DNA of 64,000 nucleotides from Deferribacteres bacterium (GCA_020633655.1 JACKDF010000006.1:1-64000); one strand, 5' to 3'. Counted from the stretch's first letter, positions 35,543-45,582 are shown. A program made the numbers and translations. The notes: generated by a model from the letters alone, not told the origin.

Positions 35543-37759
35543 ATGCTTTCGACACGATTTTTCGGTATGTTTTTTATTGTACTCGCAATTATTTCCACAC
35601 AAATTCTCGTAGCAGGTGAAGAAAATACAAACCATAATAAATTTCGCCAGTTAACATCTGAATTACCCACACCAAACGTTTACCGCACAGCCTCAGGAGC
35701 TCCCGGCCCGCAGTATTATCAGCAGAAAGCCGACTACCGAATGTTTATTGAACTCGATGATAATAAGCAGCGTATCGTTGGCAAAGAAACCATTACCTAC
35801 CATAACAATTCCCCCGAAGCGTTGAGTTATCTGTGGCTGCAGCTTGATCAGAATGTCCGAGCTGAAGATTCCGATGCGATGACAACGGAAACCAGCACTA
35901 TGAAAGGGCATCGCAGTTTCACCAATATGCACGTTTTTCATCAAAATTTTGATGGTGGATTTAAAATCGATTATGTGCAGGACGCACAAAATCAGAACGT
36001 GCCTTTTACTATTGTAAAAACCATGATGCGCGTCGATTTGAAAACTTCGCTGCAATCCGGTTCACAAATTGAATTGAATATTGGCTGGTGGTACAATATC
36101 AACGATCGGGAGAAAATTTCCGGACGCTCCGGCATGGAATATTTTCCGGGAGATGGTAACTATATCTATACGATTGCCCAGTTTTTCCCTCGCATGGCGG
36201 TTTATAATGATGTTGAGGGCTGGCAAACAAAAACGTTTTTAGGTTCAGCTGAATTTGCACTCAATTTTGGTGATTATCACGTTGAGATTACCGCACCGGC
36301 AGATCATGTCATTGCAGCAACCGGTGAATTACAAAATGCTGCACAGGTATTGACGGTACAGCAGCAGAAACGTTTACAGGAAGCTCGCCTCAGCGATACA
36401 CCACTCAAGGTTGTCACTGAAGCTGAAGCACGCGATGCGGAGAAATCGCGTAGCAAACTGAAGAAAACCTGGATATTTGAGGCAAAAAATGTACGTGATT
36501 TTGCCTTTGCCAGCTCGCGAAAATTTCTTTGGGATGCAATGGGTGTGAGCAGTGGAACGAATCAGGTTATGGCGATGGCATTTTATCCAAAAGAGGGGAA
36601 TCCGTTATGGGAGGAATATGCAACCCGCGTTGTTGCTCATACATTGCAGTCTTATTCGAAATACACCTTCGACTACCCCTGGCCTACGGCACAAGTTGTT
36701 CATACGAAAAATATCGGCATGGAATACCCGATGATCTGCTTCACAGGTCGGCGGCCGGAGGAGAATGGCAATTACTCCAACAAACTCCGAGATGCCATGA
36801 TTTCAGTGATAATCCATGAAATCGGACACAATTACTTTCCGATGATCGTCAATTCTGACGAACGACGCTGGGCGTGGATGGATGAAGGACTCAATTCGTT
36901 CCTGCAGTATTTAACCGAGCAAAGCTGGCAAGCAGGTTTTCCTTCGAGAAGAGGACCGGCACATAAAGTTTTTGAATATATGCAAAGCGATAAGTCAGAT
37001 ATTACACCAATCATGACGGATGCGGAATCTATTTTGCATTTAGGAGCAAACGCCTATGCGAAGCCGGCTACAGCCTTGAACATCTTGCGTGAAAGCATTT
37101 TAGGAAGGGACCTCTTCGATTTTGCTTTTCGTGAATATGCACAACGTTGGGAATTTAAGCACCCGACTCCAGCAGATTTTTTCCGAACGATGGAAGACGC
37201 CTCCGGTATTGACCTTGACTGGTTTTGGCGAGGCTGGTTCTTTACGACGGATTATGTGGATTTGGCGATCAGCAATGCACGACTCTACAAAATTTATCAG
37301 AAAGAGGAAGACAGTAAAAAACGAGCTCCTTCTACCTTCCGAAATTCAAATCAACTTGCGAACAAAGATGTGCAGTTAATCGAAGGGATGGACTTGGCAT
37401 TTCCTGTCACATTTCTGGAAGAAATACGTTTTGCGGATCAGGTAGATGCGTTACCACCGGCAGAACAAAAACATTGGAAGGAATACGATTATTATTACGA
37501 ACTGACAATTGAGAATCGAGGCGGACTGATCATGCCTTTGGTACTTTTGTTTGAATTCCGTGATGGAACTACGGAGAAAAAAAACATACCAGCCGAAATT
37601 TGGCGGAGAAACAATGAAAGTGTGACGAAGGTATTTTCCTTAAACAAGGAAGTGGTGCAAATTACTTTGGATCCTTATTTTGAGATGGGTGATGTTGACA
37701 TGCATAACAATCGCTGGCCACGGAATGTCTCCTTACCAGAATCACGCGTTTTTAAATAA
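35543..37759 (+). CDS. Secreted M1-like gluzincin metallopeptidase
   Basis: 738 residues. Signal MLSTRFFGMFFIVLAIISTQILVAG. Zinc motif is HEIGHNYFP (about 425) with the glutamate ligand in MDEGLNSFLQY (about 450), preceded by the substrate loop GMEYPMICFTG. This is the M1/DUF3857-unrelated subgroup common in FCB bacteria, in which HEIGHN replaces HELAHQ. No C-terminal sorting domain is present, so it is probably periplasmic. It follows another M1 gene by 266 bases and converges on the outer-membrane protein gene, only 9 bases apart. Confidence 0.9.
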   Translation: MLSTRFFGMFFIVLAIISTQILVAGEENTNHNKFRQLTSELPTPNVYRTASGAPGPQYYQQKADYRMFIELDDNKQRIVGKETITYHNNSPEALSYLWLQLDQNVRAEDSDAMTTETSTMKGHRSFTNMHVFHQNFDGGFKIDYVQDAQNQNVPFTIVKTMMRVDLKTSLQSGSQIELNIGWWYNINDREKISGRSGMEYFPGDGNYIYTIAQFFPRMAVYNDVEGWQTKTFLGSAEFALNFGDYHVEITAPADHVIAATGELQNAAQVLTVQQQKRLQEARLSDTPLKVVTEAEARDAEKSRSKLKKTWIFEAKNVRDFAFASSRKFLWDAMGVSSGTNQVMAMAFYPKEGNPLWEEYATRVVAHTLQSYSKYTFDYPWPTAQVVHTKNIGMEYPMICFTGRRPEENGNYSNKLRDAMISVIIHEIGHNYFPMIVNSDERRWAWMDEGLNSFLQYLTEQSWQAGFPSRRGPAHKVFEYMQSDKSDITPIMTDAESILHLGANAYAKPATALNILRESILGRDLFDFAFREYAQRWEFKHPTPADFFRTMEDASGIDLDWFWRGWFFTTDYVDLAISNARLYKIYQKEEDSKKRAPSTFRNSNQLANKDVQLIEGMDLAFPVTFLEEIRFADQVDALPPAEQKHWKEYDYYYELTIENRGGLIMPLVLLFEFRDGTTEKKNIPAEIWRRNNESVTKVFSLNKEVVQITLDPYFEMGDVDMHNNRWPRNVSLPESRVFK

Positions 37760-37768
37760 AAAACAGGG

Positions 37769-38899
37769 TTATACTTTGATACCAATGTAAAACTTTAATC
37801 CTCTGTTACGTTCCGCTGCTTTGTGGATTGAAAAAAACAATTCCCATAAATGCTGGTCACGGTACAAATTTCCGAGTACAAATCCGCTTCCAAGGGAATG
37901 ATGGTAAGTTGCAAATTTTGTCATTGTTTTTTCGTCCCCCACCTGACCGAGATCATAATAAAGCCGCCAGGCAATATTTGAAAAGCTGACTCCGCCAACA
38001 AATTTATGAGTACCGCGCGTAAGGATAATCGTTGAATTCAGCTTTAACAACAAACTATTCAAGCCTGAAAACTCATTATGATCAAATCCCGCCAGACTGC
38101 GTCGTCCACCGAGATAACGCGGTGGAGCATAAGTCCCGTTTAACAGTGTTGTCCAGTTAAACTCGCCTTCAAAACCAATATGCGAGTTCACCGCCTGACC
38201 CCGGCTACGGAGATGCATCTGTGCATAATCGAGATCGCTTGTACGCACAGGAAACGCTTTATCCAGCTGTAATTCAAAAATCCCGCTATGTGTAAAACCG
38301 ATAAAACTTACGGAATCGATTTCGCCGCCGAACGTTTGTGACAACATGGTCGCTTTCTCAAGCTTTATGGACTGCAAATTATCTGGTGAAGGCCGCGAAT
38401 AACGGATATAACGTATACTGGAGAGTGTATTCGCGGGAAGTTTGAAAAGCAGACGGCCGCCCAGCATAAGTCCCTGCTCACGCTGCCAGGTTTTGCCATC
38501 ATTGAAAATAGGGATAAAATTGAGCTTGTCATATGCACTCAGCTGAGGAACCACACGAAATTTTGTAAAAATATTCGTCGACGCAAATCCCATTTCGCCC
38601 CGCAGGAAATTGTATTTTGCTGTTGCAATGGAAGAAAACTGACCAATGCTTTTTGCGAGGGAGGCGTTAAATTCGCCTTCGGGCATGAGAATGGAGATTT
38701 CACTACGATAACGCAAAATGACGCGCTTCATTCGGACATCAACAGAAAGTGGTTTTTTCTCTTCCCCTCCGCCACCTTCTTCTTCTGGTTTCTCTTCAAA
38801 TGTCGCGAAGCGGGTGCCATAAAAAGTTTGTGCTGACACAACAGAGCTCGAAAAAATTAGCCAGAAAAAAAATAAGACAGTTCGCTTTGTGTTCATCAT
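37769..38899 (-). CDS. Outer-membrane beta-barrel protein, function unknown
   Basis: About 376 residues. Signal NTKRTVLFFFWLIFSSSVVSA. A short acidic Glu/Gly linker (KPEEEGGGGEEKKP) follows, then beta-strand periodicity throughout, ending with the barrel-like strand GLKFYIGIKV. The strand LGGRRSLAGFDHNEFSGLNSLLLKLN resembles the RGF-type conserved region of Omp85/surface-antigen barrels and the tail of the M1-barrel fusion later in the window. ATG 38899 is chosen because GCAGG lies about 10 bases upstream; a GTG at 38920 would overlap the cysQ-like gene. Likely co-transcribed with that gene. Confidence 0.7.
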   Translation of the reverse strand: MMNTKRTVLFFFWLIFSSSVVSAQTFYGTRFATFEEKPEEEGGGGEEKKPLSVDVRMKRVILRYRSEISILMPEGEFNASLAKSIGQFSSIATAKYNFLRGEMGFASTNIFTKFRVVPQLSAYDKLNFIPIFNDGKTWQREQGLMLGGRLLFKLPANTLSSIRYIRYSRPSPDNLQSIKLEKATMLSQTFGGEIDSVSFIGFTHSGIFELQLDKAFPVRTSDLDYAQMHLRSRGQAVNSHIGFEGEFNWTTLLNGTYAPPRYLGGRRSLAGFDHNEFSGLNSLLLKLNSTIILTRGTHKFVGGVSFSNIAWRLYYDLGQVGDEKTMTKFATYHHSLGSGFVLGNLYRDQHLWELFFSIHKAAERNRGLKFYIGIKV

Positions 38900-38916
38900 G
38901 AATTTAAAACCTGCAA

Positions 38917-39744
38917 TCACTTTTGAAATATTTCCGCAATGAGGGAGGCAATTTTTTCATGCATTGTCCCATTACTTGCGAGTAGGCCCTTTGCATTGCA
39001 AAGATTTTCATTTTTATAATTCAATGGCAGGCCAAACAAATCCGTCATTGTACCGCCTGCAGCTTCAAGAATAGCCTGCGGAGCGCAACTATCCCACAAA
39101 CGTGAATGCTGTGTTGTATGAATGTAAAGATCAAAATTCCCATAGGCAATCATGCCGCATTTCAAACCTACACTTCCATATTCCATAGCTTCAGTGATAC
39201 ACAATCGTGCTTGAATATCATCGAGAACAGGTTCACGGTGAGAACGGCTTGTAGCCAGTTTCATTAAAGGGATTTCCCGTTGTTGTGATACTTTGAGTTT
39301 AACCGATACATCATTTTGCAGCATTTGTGCGGTAACACCTTTTGCTCCCATGAAGAGCTTGTTTTCAGTTGGTTGCAACACAACGCCGAGTACTGGTTGC
39401 CCTTTTTCAACCAATCCAACCATGATGGAAAACTCGCCATTGTGTTTGATGAATTCTTTGGTGCCGTCGATGGGATCAATCATCCATACCCTTTCAATTG
39501 AAAGTTGGCTGCGATCTTCAACAGATTCTTCAGCTAAAATTCCCTCCTCCGGAAATTGTGCAGCAATGTTTTCCACCAGAAATGTATTGCTTGCACGATC
39601 GGCTTCTGTGACAGGTTCCGTTCCATTTTTCCAATCAATGTGCAGATCTTCAGCATAGTACTGTAAAACTATCCTACTACAATCGCTAACGACGCCAGCC
39701 AACCATTCGAGTCTTTCTTTTTTTTCAGATAAAGATAATGGCAT
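38917..39744 (-). CDS. cysQ: 3'(2'),5'-bisphosphate nucleotidase / inositol monophosphatase-family protein
   Basis: 275 residues, lithium-sensitive Mg-dependent phosphatase fold. Motifs: GTEPVTEADRASN, then ILAEESVEDRS with the metal-binding Glu, the hallmark WMIDPIDGTKEFIKHNGEFS, and C-terminal LWDSCAPQAILEAAGG. GTKEF with a following FS fits CysQ (removes 3'-phosphate from PAP in sulfur metabolism) better than inositol phosphatase, though sequence alone cannot fully separate them. Upstream of the barrel gene on the same strand. Start ATG 39744. Confidence 0.88.
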   Translation of the reverse strand: MPLSLSEKKERLEWLAGVVSDCSRIVLQYYAEDLHIDWKNGTEPVTEADRASNTFLVENIAAQFPEEGILAEESVEDRSQLSIERVWMIDPIDGTKEFIKHNGEFSIMVGLVEKGQPVLGVVLQPTENKLFMGAKGVTAQMLQNDVSVKLKVSQQREIPLMKLATSRSHREPVLDDIQARLCITEAMEYGSVGLKCGMIAYGNFDLYIHTTQHSRLWDSCAPQAILEAAGGTMTDLFGLPLNYKNENLCNAKGLLASNGTMHEKIASLIAEIFQK

Positions 39745-39990
39745 GGGCGATTGGAAATCCTTCCTTTGTTATAAATACTTAGAGCGGAATATCGATAAGA
39801 AATTCATGCAACACACGTTTCTTAAAAGTAAAATTCGGCAGTCACACAACCTTCTTGATGTGAAAAATCGGGATGCATTGAAAGGAATGATTTTACGGTC
39901 GAAAAAAGTGACACGCCCTTCCTGTTCATCGAAGTATTACACTCCTGCATTTGGTGATCTTTCATAGGAAAAGTGTGTGGCACTGACGAT

Positions 39991-41994
39991 CTACAACATG
40001 TTTAGAAATTCTTCTTCCGTTAAAATTTGAACTTTTAATTCTTGTGCTTTATCCAGTTTTGAACCGGCTCCTGGTCCGGCAACAAGATAAGTTGTATTTT
40101 TACTTACGGAAGAAGCAGCATGCCCCCCTCGATCGTTGACGTATTTTTCTGCTTCTTTTCGGGTGAATTTTTCCAACGCACCGGTGAAGACAAAAGTTTG
40201 CCCAGCAAACTGGGAAGCAAATTCCGTTTCTGTTTCTTCAAAATCCGGGGTAACACCACCTTCCGCTAATTTTGCAAGCAAAGTGCAATTGCGTTCCTGA
40301 CTGAAAAAATGAATAATACTCGCCGCTACCTGTGGTCCGATTTCATGTATCGATAAAAGCTCTTCTTCAGTCGCTTTCCGAATGTTTTCCAACGATTTAA
40401 AATGTTTTGTGATCAGTCGCGCGACATGTTCTCCCACGTGACGAATTCCAAGGGCAAAGAGAAATCGCTCAAGTGGGTTGTGTCGGCTTTTTTCAATAGC
40501 TGCCATGAGGTTTTCCGCTGATTTATCCCCCATCCGTTCCAATGCAGCAATTTCTTCTTTTCGCAAAAAATAGATATCCGCGATGCTGGAAATGAGATCT
40601 TTTTCCAACAGCAGAGCAACCAGTTTTTCACCCAATCCATCGATATCCATTGCACCCTTGCTGGCAAAATGGATAATGGAATTTCGAATTTGCGCCGGAC
40701 AATCAGCATTGTCGCAGCGCAAGACAGCCTCGCCCTCAGGACGAAATAATGGTGTACTGCATGCCGGGCAATTTGACGGCAAAGTGTATTTTTCAGCGCT
40801 CCCGACACGTTTTGCCAGCACAACCTGTACAATTTCCGGGATAACATCGCCTGCACGCTGCACGACCACTGTATCGCCGATGCGAATGTCCTTGCGATCA
40901 ATTTCATCCTGATTGTGCAAAGTTGCGCGGCGTACTTCAACCCCACCAACAAAAATCGGTCGCAGCACTGCAACCGGTGTCACTGCGCCGGTGCGTCCAA
41001 CTTGCGCAATGATGTCTTCAATGACGGTTGTTTCCTGCTGTGCGGGGAATTTGTAAGCGATGGCCCAACGTGGACTACGGGAACGTATTCCTGCCTGTTG
41101 TTGCAGGGCCACATTATTTAATTTAAAAACCACACCATCGATTTCATAAGGCAAGGTTTCCCGCTTTTCCATAAGTTGATAGTAAACTTCAATGGATTTC
41201 TCAATGCCCTGTCTCACCTGAATCAGCGGATTGACACGCAATCCCCACTGGCCAAAAGCCGCATACGCCTCGCTCTGGCTATTGAATTCGATGCCTTCGA
41301 TTTGTCCGATACCGTGTACAAAAATATCCAACGGCCTCTTCGCCGTAATGCGTGGATCGAGCTGGCGCAAAGTACCAGCTGCAGAATTGCGTGGATTCAC
41401 AAAAGTCGGTTCACCGGCTTTTTCGCGCTCGGCGTTCAGTTTGCGAAAGGCTTCAGTTGGGTAATAAACTTCACCGCGTACTTCAAGTCGTGCAGGCGCA
41501 GGAATCACGTCTGTACGCAGACGTAAAGGAATGGAATTGATTGTTTTCAAATTCGCCGTGATATCCTCTCCGGTGGCGCCGTCACCACGGGTAGAGCCCT
41601 GGATGAAAAGCCCGTCCACATAAACGAGTTCTACAGCGACACCATCCATTTTGGGTTCGACCAGGTATTCAAATGATTCATTGATTTCCAAAAGACGGTG
41701 GAGACGCTCATCAAATGCACGCATTTCACTGTCGTCAAATGCATTATCGAGACTAAGCATGGGCAGATTGTGACGTACAGGTGTAAAGCCCTCCAGTGGC
41801 TGTCCCCCCACTCGTTGACTTGGTGAATCTGGCGTTATAAGCTCAGGATTTTGTTCTTCGAGCTCCAGTAAGCGACGAAATACCCGATCGTATTCCGCGT
41901 CGGAGATTTGCGGATTGTCAAGGACGTAATACTGGTAGCTATGAAAATCGAGCTGTTGTCGCAGTTGGGTAATTTCTGCTTTTATATCATGCAT
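39991..41994 (-). CDS. ligA: NAD-dependent DNA ligase
   Basis: Seals nicks in DNA using NAD+ in replication and repair. 667 residues, the usual length. Domain Ia (YYVLDNPQISDAEYD), adenylation site PKMDGVAVEL with the active Lys, STRGDGATGEDIT, OB fold (VGRTGAVTPVAVL), a four-cysteine zinc finger (CPACSTPLF...LRCDNADCP), helix-hairpin-helix repeats, and a C-terminal BRCT domain (FVFTGALEKFTRKEAEKYV). The reading frame is open to 42216 but this would overlap the next gene; ATG 41994 with AAGG upstream gives a correct family N-terminus. The Lys-Met-Asp-Gly form of the KxDG motif is a mild variant of KLDG. Confidence 0.97.
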   Translation of the reverse strand: MHDIKAEITQLRQQLDFHSYQYYVLDNPQISDAEYDRVFRRLLELEEQNPELITPDSPSQRVGGQPLEGFTPVRHNLPMLSLDNAFDDSEMRAFDERLHRLLEINESFEYLVEPKMDGVAVELVYVDGLFIQGSTRGDGATGEDITANLKTINSIPLRLRTDVIPAPARLEVRGEVYYPTEAFRKLNAEREKAGEPTFVNPRNSAAGTLRQLDPRITAKRPLDIFVHGIGQIEGIEFNSQSEAYAAFGQWGLRVNPLIQVRQGIEKSIEVYYQLMEKRETLPYEIDGVVFKLNNVALQQQAGIRSRSPRWAIAYKFPAQQETTVIEDIIAQVGRTGAVTPVAVLRPIFVGGVEVRRATLHNQDEIDRKDIRIGDTVVVQRAGDVIPEIVQVVLAKRVGSAEKYTLPSNCPACSTPLFRPEGEAVLRCDNADCPAQIRNSIIHFASKGAMDIDGLGEKLVALLLEKDLISSIADIYFLRKEEIAALERMGDKSAENLMAAIEKSRHNPLERFLFALGIRHVGEHVARLITKHFKSLENIRKATEEELLSIHEIGPQVAASIIHFFSQERNCTLLAKLAEGGVTPDFEETETEFASQFAGQTFVFTGALEKFTRKEAEKYVNDRGGHAASSVSKNTTYLVAGPGAGSKLDKAQELKVQILTEEEFLNML

Positions 41995-42043
41995 CCGTTT
42001 TACCTTGTTGATGATTTTACTTTTATCAATTGCAAGTGCATCT

Positions 42044-42403
42044 TTACTCAGTTGGAAGTGGTAGTTTGTGCATTCTGAGAAAGGATAATTTATCCCAATA
42101 ACCGCGTTGAAAAATGATTTTACCATTTTGTACGTGAAAAAATCCACAACCCCGCAGCCCCAGCGGATCTTTCCACTCCAGAATCGCCCATTCGCCATCC
42201 TCGAAAATCTGTTCAACGATGCAGGTCATATTGGCTTGGGCGAATTCCCGCTCAAACATTTCTTTGATCGCCTGTTTCCCCTCTACTGGCGCTTGCGTTA
42301 CCTGGTGATTGATGGCGTTTTCAGTGTAAAATTCGGTAATCGTTTCGGAGTCTGCAAGGTTAAACGCCTCGACCCATTTTATTACGAGTTCTTTTGGTTG
42401 CAT
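42044..42403 (-). CDS. SnoaL-like (NTF2-fold) protein
   Basis: 119 residues. Opening KELVIKWVEAFNLADSETITEFYTENAINH, then VEGKQAIKEMF and a C-terminal GKIIFQRGYWDKLSFLRMH fit the SnoaL-like polyketide-cyclase/NTF2 superfamily with the small conical fold. These bind or isomerise small hydrophobic ligands; here the ligand is unknown. It lies 49 bases upstream of ligA and 54 bases downstream of the reverse transcriptase gene. No ribosome site is obvious. Confidence 0.8.
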   Translation of the reverse strand: MQPKELVIKWVEAFNLADSETITEFYTENAINHQVTQAPVEGKQAIKEMFEREFAQANMTCIVEQIFEDGEWAILEWKDPLGLRGCGFFHVQNGKIIFQRGYWDKLSFLRMHKLPLPTE

Positions 42404-42457
42404 GAATTATTTATTTTTGAAAACCTTGTTGATTCATTCAATAATATATGTTCCTTT

Positions 42458-44092
42458 TTAGAAAGGCAGACTGTCAATATGAGTATCTAAATCTGTATTC
42501 TTGTCTATAGTCTGATTTGTTTCCTGATCGTCGTACAAAGTTATTAAGTTAAAAGGCAATGATATATCTGCATTACTTGTAAATATTTCCACTAGATGTA
42601 GTTGATTTGTAGTTTCATAAAATGAAACATCATTCTGTTTTAGAATATTGAAAAAAGAATCATTTTCTACATAATCGTGGCCTTTAGTACTGGAAAACCA
42701 ACCTTTCATATTCGCTTCATATGCTAAAATCCAATGCTCGGAATATAACCCGTTAGCGTTAGCATATTGTTGCCAAACATTTTTTTTAAATTTAGTTGTT
42801 GTTAATCCACTCGATTCAATGTCCAACGCAACTAAAGCAGCAATAGAGTCATTGACATGAGAAATGAGCTCTACTAAATGTTCGTTCAATTGAAGATTTA
42901 ATGTCTTACAAAACCACAATATCCATGAGATTTCATAACTATGACCTAATTTAACATGGTAATCCAACATCTGAGAAATTGTAGTTAAGATATTGGAAGC
43001 ATTTAAAGGATAGTTTTGATTCTTATACGTAAGAAAAATTTTTAAAGAAATTGGTAATATTTTGGGCTCCGTAATTAATGAGCGCAGAATTAATGCCTCA
43101 AAAATATTCCAATTATCTGGTGCAATTATGCATTGACTTGCTTTTGTGATTGCATATTGTATCACATAATCATTAGGAAACAATTTCGCATTATGAAAAG
43201 CAATGCTAAAAAAGGATATTAAATCGTTTTTTTGGGACGCTACTTGATTGCGAAATCTAAATGATTTGAGTTCAGTTACCCATTTTGCTTCAAACTCCTC
43301 TGGTAATTCTATTGTTTGAGTTTTTTGATGATTAAGCTCCAATTCATATTCCTGTAAAACCTTTTGGATGGCAGAATAGCCTTTCTCTAACTCCGCTAAT
43401 GATTTGAAATACAACCAATAATCATCTACATGCCTAATTCCAATAAGATTTGGTACAGTACGTTGTAGTTCTATATCAATTGCAACGCCAATGATTTCAG
43501 ATATTATTCTGGAGGTATCTGGCCCAATTGGTATTCCCATGGTTTGGCCGTCTCTAGTATTCATCACAGCTTTATCAATTGCGTTACCAAATAATTTTTT
43601 ATCTCTATTCAATTTGGCGATATTTTTTGAATGGATGGCCCAAGGAATGCTATGTGTATAGATCGAGTGATAAAATCTTGAGATGTCAGCTCTGAGTAGA
43701 TATCGAGCCGAATTTGATTTTAAAGCCCTTTCGAATATTATTTCACTAAAACCCTTCAAGGGAACAATTGCTCTCTCCGTATTTTCAGCAATAATGGGAA
43801 TACTTGTTGATAAATCTGATTTTAAAAAAAAAGAAGTAATATCGGACCATTTTTCAATAATAGTCTTTGCTAAAATAAATTGATGCAATGGATTAGGTAT
43901 ACCAAGTATCCGTCTAAAATTTTTAAGTCTAGGCACAGAATAGCTCGTACACTTACTCGTTTTAGGAGATTTTATATTATTTATCTGTGCTAAGCACGAT
44001 GAAAGCTTCGTAGATAAATCTACTGTATTTATTGGGGGGATGATTTCTTGAGGGAAATAACCTTTGCTCATTAAATTTGAGAGTGTTAGCAT
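42458..44092 (-). CDS. Stand-alone reverse transcriptase, abortive-infection/UG (DRT-like) type
   Basis: 544 residues. RT motifs: motif A YLLRADISRFYHSIYTHSIP (Asp136); motif B region TMGIPIGPDTSRIISEI (184-200); catalytic motif C IRHVDDYWLYF (Asp223, Asp224); and LNHQKTQ (253-259). After about residue 290 comes a long helical domain with no known motif, as in Abi-type reverse transcriptases. There is no maturase, no endonuclease, and no group II intron features. Flanking gaps of 53 and 47 bases leave no room for a sizeable retron or guide RNA. Composition is much more AT-rich than both neighbours (17 and 18 G+C in two sampled 60-base lines, against 38 in one line of rtcB), a sign of recent transfer. 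Phage defence is inferred; the exact subtype is not determined. Confidence 0.88.
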   Translation of the reverse strand: MLTLSNLMSKGYFPQEIIPPINTVDLSTKLSSCLAQINNIKSPKTSKCTSYSVPRLKNFRRILGIPNPLHQFILAKTIIEKWSDITSFFLKSDLSTSIPIIAENTERAIVPLKGFSEIIFERALKSNSARYLLRADISRFYHSIYTHSIPWAIHSKNIAKLNRDKKLFGNAIDKAVMNTRDGQTMGIPIGPDTSRIISEIIGVAIDIELQRTVPNLIGIRHVDDYWLYFKSLAELEKGYSAIQKVLQEYELELNHQKTQTIELPEEFEAKWVTELKSFRFRNQVASQKNDLISFFSIAFHNAKLFPNDYVIQYAITKASQCIIAPDNWNIFEALILRSLITEPKILPISLKIFLTYKNQNYPLNASNILTTISQMLDYHVKLGHSYEISWILWFCKTLNLQLNEHLVELISHVNDSIAALVALDIESSGLTTTKFKKNVWQQYANANGLYSEHWILAYEANMKGWFSSTKGHDYVENDSFFNILKQNDVSFYETTNQLHLVEIFTSNADISLPFNLITLYDDQETNQTIDKNTDLDTHIDSLPF

Positions 44093-44139
44093 ATGATACT
44101 CATTTTAAATTTTATTGAAATGAATAAAACAAAAAACGC

Positions 44140-45582
44140 TCACCCCTTAATACAACACAGCGGCTTCAGCTTTGCTACCTTTTTCGAGATTCCCGCTGTC
44201 GCACAAGCATCGACCACGTGAGAAACATTTTTATAGGCTTCGGATATTTCTTCATCGAGGGTACGACGGCTGGCGCCGAGTACATGAATCCCACGCTCGG
44301 AAAGTTCTTTTGCTATGTTACGTCCACTGGCGGCTTTCTTCGCTTTTGTGCGGCTCATTGCCCGTCCGGCACCGTGGCACGTGCTGCCGAAGGTTTCTTC
44401 CATCGCCTGCTGTGTGCCAACCAATACGTAGGAATAACGTCCCATGTCGCCGGGAATCAATACAGGTTGCCCTATTTTCGCATATTGTGCTGGAATGCCT
44501 TCGGCACCCGGTGCAAATGCGCGTGTTGCTCCCTTGCGGTGCACGCAAACTTTTTTCATTTTGCCATCAACTTTGTGCTTCTCATATTTGGCGATGTTGT
44601 GGGCTACTTCATAAATCACCCGCATTCCCACATCTCGGGACTTCATCTTAAGAACTTTGGTGAATGCTTTTTCCGTTAGGGCGTAAATGATTTGCCGGTT
44701 GGCAAAAGCGTAATTGACCGCGCACCGCATCGCACCGAAATAATCTTTTCCTTCTTTTGAATGCAACGGCGCGCACGCCAATTGTCGGTCGGGTAATTGG
44801 ATATCATATTTTTTTATCGCTTTGTCCATAATACTGAGATAATCATCACATACCTGGTAGCCGAAGCCGCGTGAGCCGCAGTGTATAATTACGGTTATTT
44901 GGTCTTTGTATAATCCCATGGTGGCCGCTGCAGTTTCATCAAAAATTTCTGCGACATAACCCACTTCGAGAAAATGATTGCCAGAACCGAGAGTGCCCAG
45001 TTGTTTTTTCCCACGTTCCCATGCCTGGTTTGAAACGACGTCGGGATCATAGCCGTCGATGCAGCCGTTTTCTTCAATATATTCAAGATTGGCAGCGGAA
45101 CCGAATCCGTGCTCCACAGCCCAGTCAGCGCCTTTGGCAACGACTTTCTGCAAGTCGCCCCGGCTTGCGACGATGTCTCCACCTTTGCCAACGCCGGTGG
45201 GCACAGTTCGAAAAAGTTCTTCAACAAGATTTTGCAGTTGCGCTTTAATCTGTTGTTGGGTTAAGGATGTGGCCATGAGACGTACACCGCAATTGATATC
45301 ATATCCGACGCCGCCGGGAGAAATAACGCCGTCCTCCGCATCGAACGCAGCCACGCCGCCGATGGGAAAACCATAGCCCCAGTGGATATCCGGCATTGCC
45401 AGCGAAAAATTGACAATACCCGGCAAGTGGGCGACGTTCATTGCCTGTTCCGGGGCTTTGTCCTGCAAAATGGCTTCAAGCATATTTTCTGTTGCATAGA
45501 TACGTGCCGGTACCCGCATGCCACCTGTTTTGGGAATTTCCCACAATGCAGGTCCGATTTGTTTGAAATCATTTTTGTTCAT
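44140..45582 (-). CDS. rtcB: RNA-splicing ligase RtcB
   Basis: GTP- and Mn-dependent ligase joining RNA 2',3'-cyclic-phosphate or 3'-phosphate ends to 5'-OH; works in tRNA splicing or RNA repair. 480 residues, full length. Motifs: LPGIVNFSLAMPDIHWGYGFPIGGVAAFD, GGVGYDINCGVRL (metal Cys), GTLGSGNHFLEV, HCGSRGFGYQV, the guanylylated His within HRKGATRAFAPG, and STCHGAGRAMSR. No archease (RtcB activator) or RtcA/RtcR gene adjoins. It sits between the reverse transcriptase and a HepT/MntA pair on the same strand. Confidence 0.97.
   Translation of the reverse strand: MNKNDFKQIGPALWEIPKTGGMRVPARIYATENMLEAILQDKAPEQAMNVAHLPGIVNFSLAMPDIHWGYGFPIGGVAAFDAEDGVISPGGVGYDINCGVRLMATSLTQQQIKAQLQNLVEELFRTVPTGVGKGGDIVASRGDLQKVVAKGADWAVEHGFGSAANLEYIEENGCIDGYDPDVVSNQAWERGKKQLGTLGSGNHFLEVGYVAEIFDETAAATMGLYKDQITVIIHCGSRGFGYQVCDDYLSIMDKAIKKYDIQLPDRQLACAPLHSKEGKDYFGAMRCAVNYAFANRQIIYALTEKAFTKVLKMKSRDVGMRVIYEVAHNIAKYEKHKVDGKMKKVCVHRKGATRAFAPGAEGIPAQYAKIGQPVLIPGDMGRYSYVLVGTQQAMEETFGSTCHGAGRAMSRTKAKKAASGRNIAKELSERGIHVLGASRRTLDEEISEAYKNVSHVVDACATAGISKKVAKLKPLCCIKG

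Noticed and set aside
41995..42216. N-terminal extension of ligA by 74 residues
   Set aside because: It overlaps the SnoaL-like gene and has no match to the ligase N-terminus; ATG 41994 gives the standard length.
42458..44092. Group II intron or retron containing the reverse transcriptase
   Set aside because: No maturase or endonuclease domain, no intron boundaries, and only about 50 bases on each side, too little for intron RNA or msr/msd.
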